This document shows positions 61,935 through 64,000 of a stretch of DNA of 64,000 nt, piece by piece. Under the pieces are notes generated by a model. The model saw only the letters and a program-made list of their open reading frames with translations, had not been told where the DNA came from and ran no database searches. The stretch is from Chitinophaga filiformis (GTDB lineage: Bacteria; Bacteroidota; Bacteroidia; Chitinophagales; Chitinophagaceae): NCBI RefSeq assembly GCF_021646545.1, contig NZ_JAKIRP010000014.1:182969-246968 (forward strand), written 5' to 3'. Positions within the stretch are counted from its first letter, which is position 1, and the number at the start of each line of letters is the position of its first letter. Both the position numbers and the translations under genes were made by a program.

Positions 61935-62119
61935 ATATCGCAGGTTAACATAAAAGACTAACGAGCACAATATAAATAGGAATAAAAAATTATAGTTACC
62001 AGATAGAGAATATTTTAGAGATTGACCTGGAGTTGTGAATGTTTGTATACATGCATGCACCCGAGATAGGGCCGTATAGGTATTTTGATGGAAAAATTGT
62101 AGGTATTTAAATTAGGAGA

Positions 62120-63631
62120 TCAGGATTTCCAGTTTTGTGGGAGGAGTTCGCTAAGTCTGTTCACAGGATGATTATTTATTCTGTCATAGATATCCTTGAG
62201 CCATTCATATGGATTTACATTGTTCATGGCACATGTACCAATAAGACTATACAACATTGCAAGACGGTGTGCTCCCTTCTCACTTCCTGCGAAGGGGAAA
62301 TTCTTTCGACCGAGGGCAATGGGGCGGATATTTCTTTCACACGGATTATTATCCGGATGAAGCATTCCATCGTTGACATAATAGGATAGTTGCTCCCATC
62401 TCTCAAGGGAATATTTTATCGCCAGGGATATAGGTGATGAGGGAAGTAGCCGCTGATATTGCTGCAGCATCCAGGCATGTAACTCTTTTAGTATTGGGAC
62501 AGATTCTTTTTGACGAATATCTTTGATCTGATTGTAGTCTAACTGCTGTTCATGACATTTTCGTTCAATGTCATACAGTGCTTTAAACCTGGCTAAAGCA
62601 TAACCTGTCAGCTCCTTATCATAATCTTGCGCGTCGGTAAATTTTCTTCTCGCATGTGCAAGACAGCATATTTGGATGATGTCCTTCACCTTCGCTGCAA
62701 CCCTTTCGTAGGTGTGCCATCCATCGGTTTGGATAACACCTTTAAAATCCTTGAGTATTCCTATTGTGCAATTTTGTCCTCTGCCTGGCTGGTAATCAAA
62801 GAATACCAGCTTCTTTATGCTATTAGTGTAGCACCAGAGGAAGCCATCATGAATATTTTGTTTGGATTTATTCTCTTCCGCGCAAATGACCTTCAATCCC
62901 GTCTCGTCAACATGGATATAAGGGAAGGCCAGTACCTCCTTCTTTAAAGCTCCATATAGCGGGGTGATCATATCTACACCATCTCCAAACCAGTCAACTA
63001 GTGTGTTATATGGAATACCAATACCGGCAGTTCGCTCAAAACTCTTATTCTGCCTGTATAAAGACATATGATCACATATTTTGGAAGTGATCAGCTGAGC
63101 TAAGAATGAAGATCCGGCAATGCATTTAAATAGCGGCCGTTCTGGTGTAGGTGCAGATATAATTAATGTCTGGTCCTTATCGTTATTAATATTGATCTTA
63201 TATCTGGGGGTAATGATTACTTTGACAAAAAATTTTCCAGGTGTGTATTCAAGGGATTCATGCTGCTCTTCTCCTATCTTTTCTGCACCCAATGGTAAGT
63301 GATCAGGTTCCCGGGTTTCGTAGACCCTCGGAAGCTTTTCCAGATACGCATGTAGTGATGCCTGCTCAGCCCTGGTTTTCTTATCAGCCTTTACATAAGT
63401 AATCTTTTGGGCTTCGCTGAGAGAAGAAGAGGGATATACCTCGTTAGGATCCAGGCCAAGCAACAATTGAGCAGGATTATCAATGAACCGGTCACGCTTG
63501 CTGCCAAACAACATCTGCTGGAACTTTTTCATCTGTAGCTGCATTTTCTGCAGCTCAGCCCTGAGCTCCTGGTTCTCTTTTTGAACCTGTTCGTAGAGTT
63601 GTTTGTAATCTTTTTCCGGTACCGTATCCAT
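62120..63631 (-). CDS. IS66-family transposase TnpC
   Basis: A 503-residue DDE transposase. It starts with a coiled coil (YKQLYEQVQKENQELRAELQKMQLQMKKFQQMLFG), then zinc-finger-like and central domains. Catalytic segments are HVDETGLKVIC (Asp), QTDGWHTYERV (Asp), and the C-terminal DNNPCERNIRPIALGRKNFPFAGSEKGA with the Glu. The reading frame is intact, so it may still be active, though its partner gene tnpB is truncated. Confidence 0.95.
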   Translation of the reverse strand: MDTVPEKDYKQLYEQVQKENQELRAELQKMQLQMKKFQQMLFGSKRDRFIDNPAQLLLGLDPNEVYPSSSLSEAQKITYVKADKKTRAEQASLHAYLEKLPRVYETREPDHLPLGAEKIGEEQHESLEYTPGKFFVKVIITPRYKININNDKDQTLIISAPTPERPLFKCIAGSSFLAQLITSKICDHMSLYRQNKSFERTAGIGIPYNTLVDWFGDGVDMITPLYGALKKEVLAFPYIHVDETGLKVICAEENKSKQNIHDGFLWCYTNSIKKLVFFDYQPGRGQNCTIGILKDFKGVIQTDGWHTYERVAAKVKDIIQICCLAHARRKFTDAQDYDKELTGYALARFKALYDIERKCHEQQLDYNQIKDIRQKESVPILKELHAWMLQQYQRLLPSSPISLAIKYSLERWEQLSYYVNDGMLHPDNNPCERNIRPIALGRKNFPFAGSEKGAHRLAMLYSLIGTCAMNNVNPYEWLKDIYDRINNHPVNRLSELLPQNWKS

Positions 63632-63745
63632 GTAGAAACAATATACGGCATTATCATTATGACAGTTTGATTATCAGTTATTTTATTCGGGCATATCGTT
63701 TGCGGTAAGTGGCTGTTTTCAGGACAATACCTTTCAGGATCATTA

Positions 63746-63868
63746 TCAACTGGGCTCGGTAATAGCAATGGAACGTAATAAGGCGTCATAAGTAGGTAGT
63801 TCAAACGTACCCTGCTCCAGTCGTTTATAATACAATGCAAAACCATGTAAGCCTACGAGCAACAGCAT
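63746..63868 (-). pseudogene. Truncated IS66 TnpB (C-terminal 40 residues)
   Basis: The reverse-strand frame reads GFALYYKRLEQGTFELPTYD and then ALLRSIAITEPS before a TGA. The GF-LYYKRLEQGTFELP motif is the signature of IS66 TnpB. Upstream the frame meets a stop after a few residues, and another IS66 sequence begins within 30 bases, so the 5' two thirds are missing or displaced by insertion. Confidence 0.8.
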
Positions 63869-64000
63869 CTATGTCGTAATTCGGGAGTGGCTTAACTTTG
63901 CTCAAGTTTCCAGTTATGTGGAAGAAGTTCTTTGATTCGGTTTACGGGATAGCCGGCTATTCTACTGAGCACGTCCTGTAACCATTTTACAGGATCAACC
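63869..64000 (-). mobile_element. Left end of a second IS66 element inserted in tnpB of the first
   Basis: The break in tnpB at about 63869 coincides with the start of another IS66 copy whose tnpC end reads from 63892. One IS66 inserted into another is the simplest reading. Target duplications cannot be checked inside this window. Confidence 0.5.
63892..64000 (-). CDS. Second IS66-family transposase TnpC, C-terminal end (cut by window end)
   Basis: The last 35 codons read VDPVKWLQDVLSRIAGYPVN and RIKELLPHNWKLEQS, closely matching the end of the intact TnpC (VNPYEWLKDIYDRINNHPVN, RLSELLPQNWKS). The gene continues beyond the window. A GTAA at 63876-63879, typical of IS66 ends, may mark the element's terminus. 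It lies immediately upstream of the truncated tnpB. Confidence 0.85.
   Translation of the reverse strand, partial: VDPVKWLQDVLSRIAGYPVNRIKELLPHNWKLEQS

Larger units (their letters stand above)
62100..63875 (-). mobile_element. IS66-family insertion element (interrupted)
   Basis: Covers the intact tnpC and the 3' end of tnpB. The element's own left end lies between 62061 and 62120, but the terminal repeat cannot be fixed because its partner end is outside the window. Confidence 0.55.

Overview
The window looks like the chromosome of a Bacteroidota bacterium of the Chitinophaga type. It carries a SusC/SusD pair with its own ECF sigma factor and FecR anti-sigma factor, many lipoproteins, LytTR and NarL two-component systems, and promoters of the TAnnTTTG form. 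Family-level placement is inference; the phylum is well supported. No rRNA, tRNA or CRISPR array was seen.

Layout. 1-5.4 kb: the 3' end of secA, then four tandem paralogous lipoproteins with a regulatory-carboxypeptidase-like fold, the wreck of a fifth copy, and deoC. 5.4-13.9 kb: a SPOR protein and an M20 amidohydrolase; a reverse-strand YtrA-type GntR/ABC operon with a perfect inverted-repeat operator; a secreted protein; glyA; and a sugar nucleotidyltransferase. 13.9-15.3 kb: a toxin/antitoxin pair (MqsR-like toxin, MqsA-HTH plus Panacea antitoxin). 15.4-23.7 kb: a nitronate monooxygenase-like enzyme, a LytS/LytTR two-component system joined to a NatAB-like ABC exporter, an FAD oxidoreductase and a DUF3127 protein. 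24.3-34.5 kb: dnaA, then sigma factor/FecR/SusC/SusD and a two-domain phosphodiesterase-alkaline phosphatase, which together suggest uptake and breakdown of an organophosphate.

34.5-47 kb is the most unusual part. A reverse-strand operon encodes a protein ending in a DFGGLQP tail, a membrane protein, a NarL-type sensor/regulator pair and a GyrB-like protein that has lost its ATPase residues. Next comes an 820-base gene-free stretch with three tandem palindromes and a strongly A/C-biased strand. Then follows a tightly overlapping operon of caspase-like protease, unknown 518-residue protein and metacaspase-like protease. I consider this operon the best candidate for an undescribed system. It is followed by an M28 peptidase, an ImmA/IrrE-like regulator with a ruined HExxH site, and a lipoprotein with the same DFGxLQP tail and the same leader as the first one.

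47-64 kb: a PepSY membrane protein and a divergent AraC regulator, a GH2 glycosidase, four copies of a small exported-protein family around an S9 peptidase, a thioredoxin-like lipoprotein, an FAD oxidoreductase fused to a polytopic membrane domain next to a stand-alone paralogue of that domain, and two IS66-family elements, one apparently inserted into the other.
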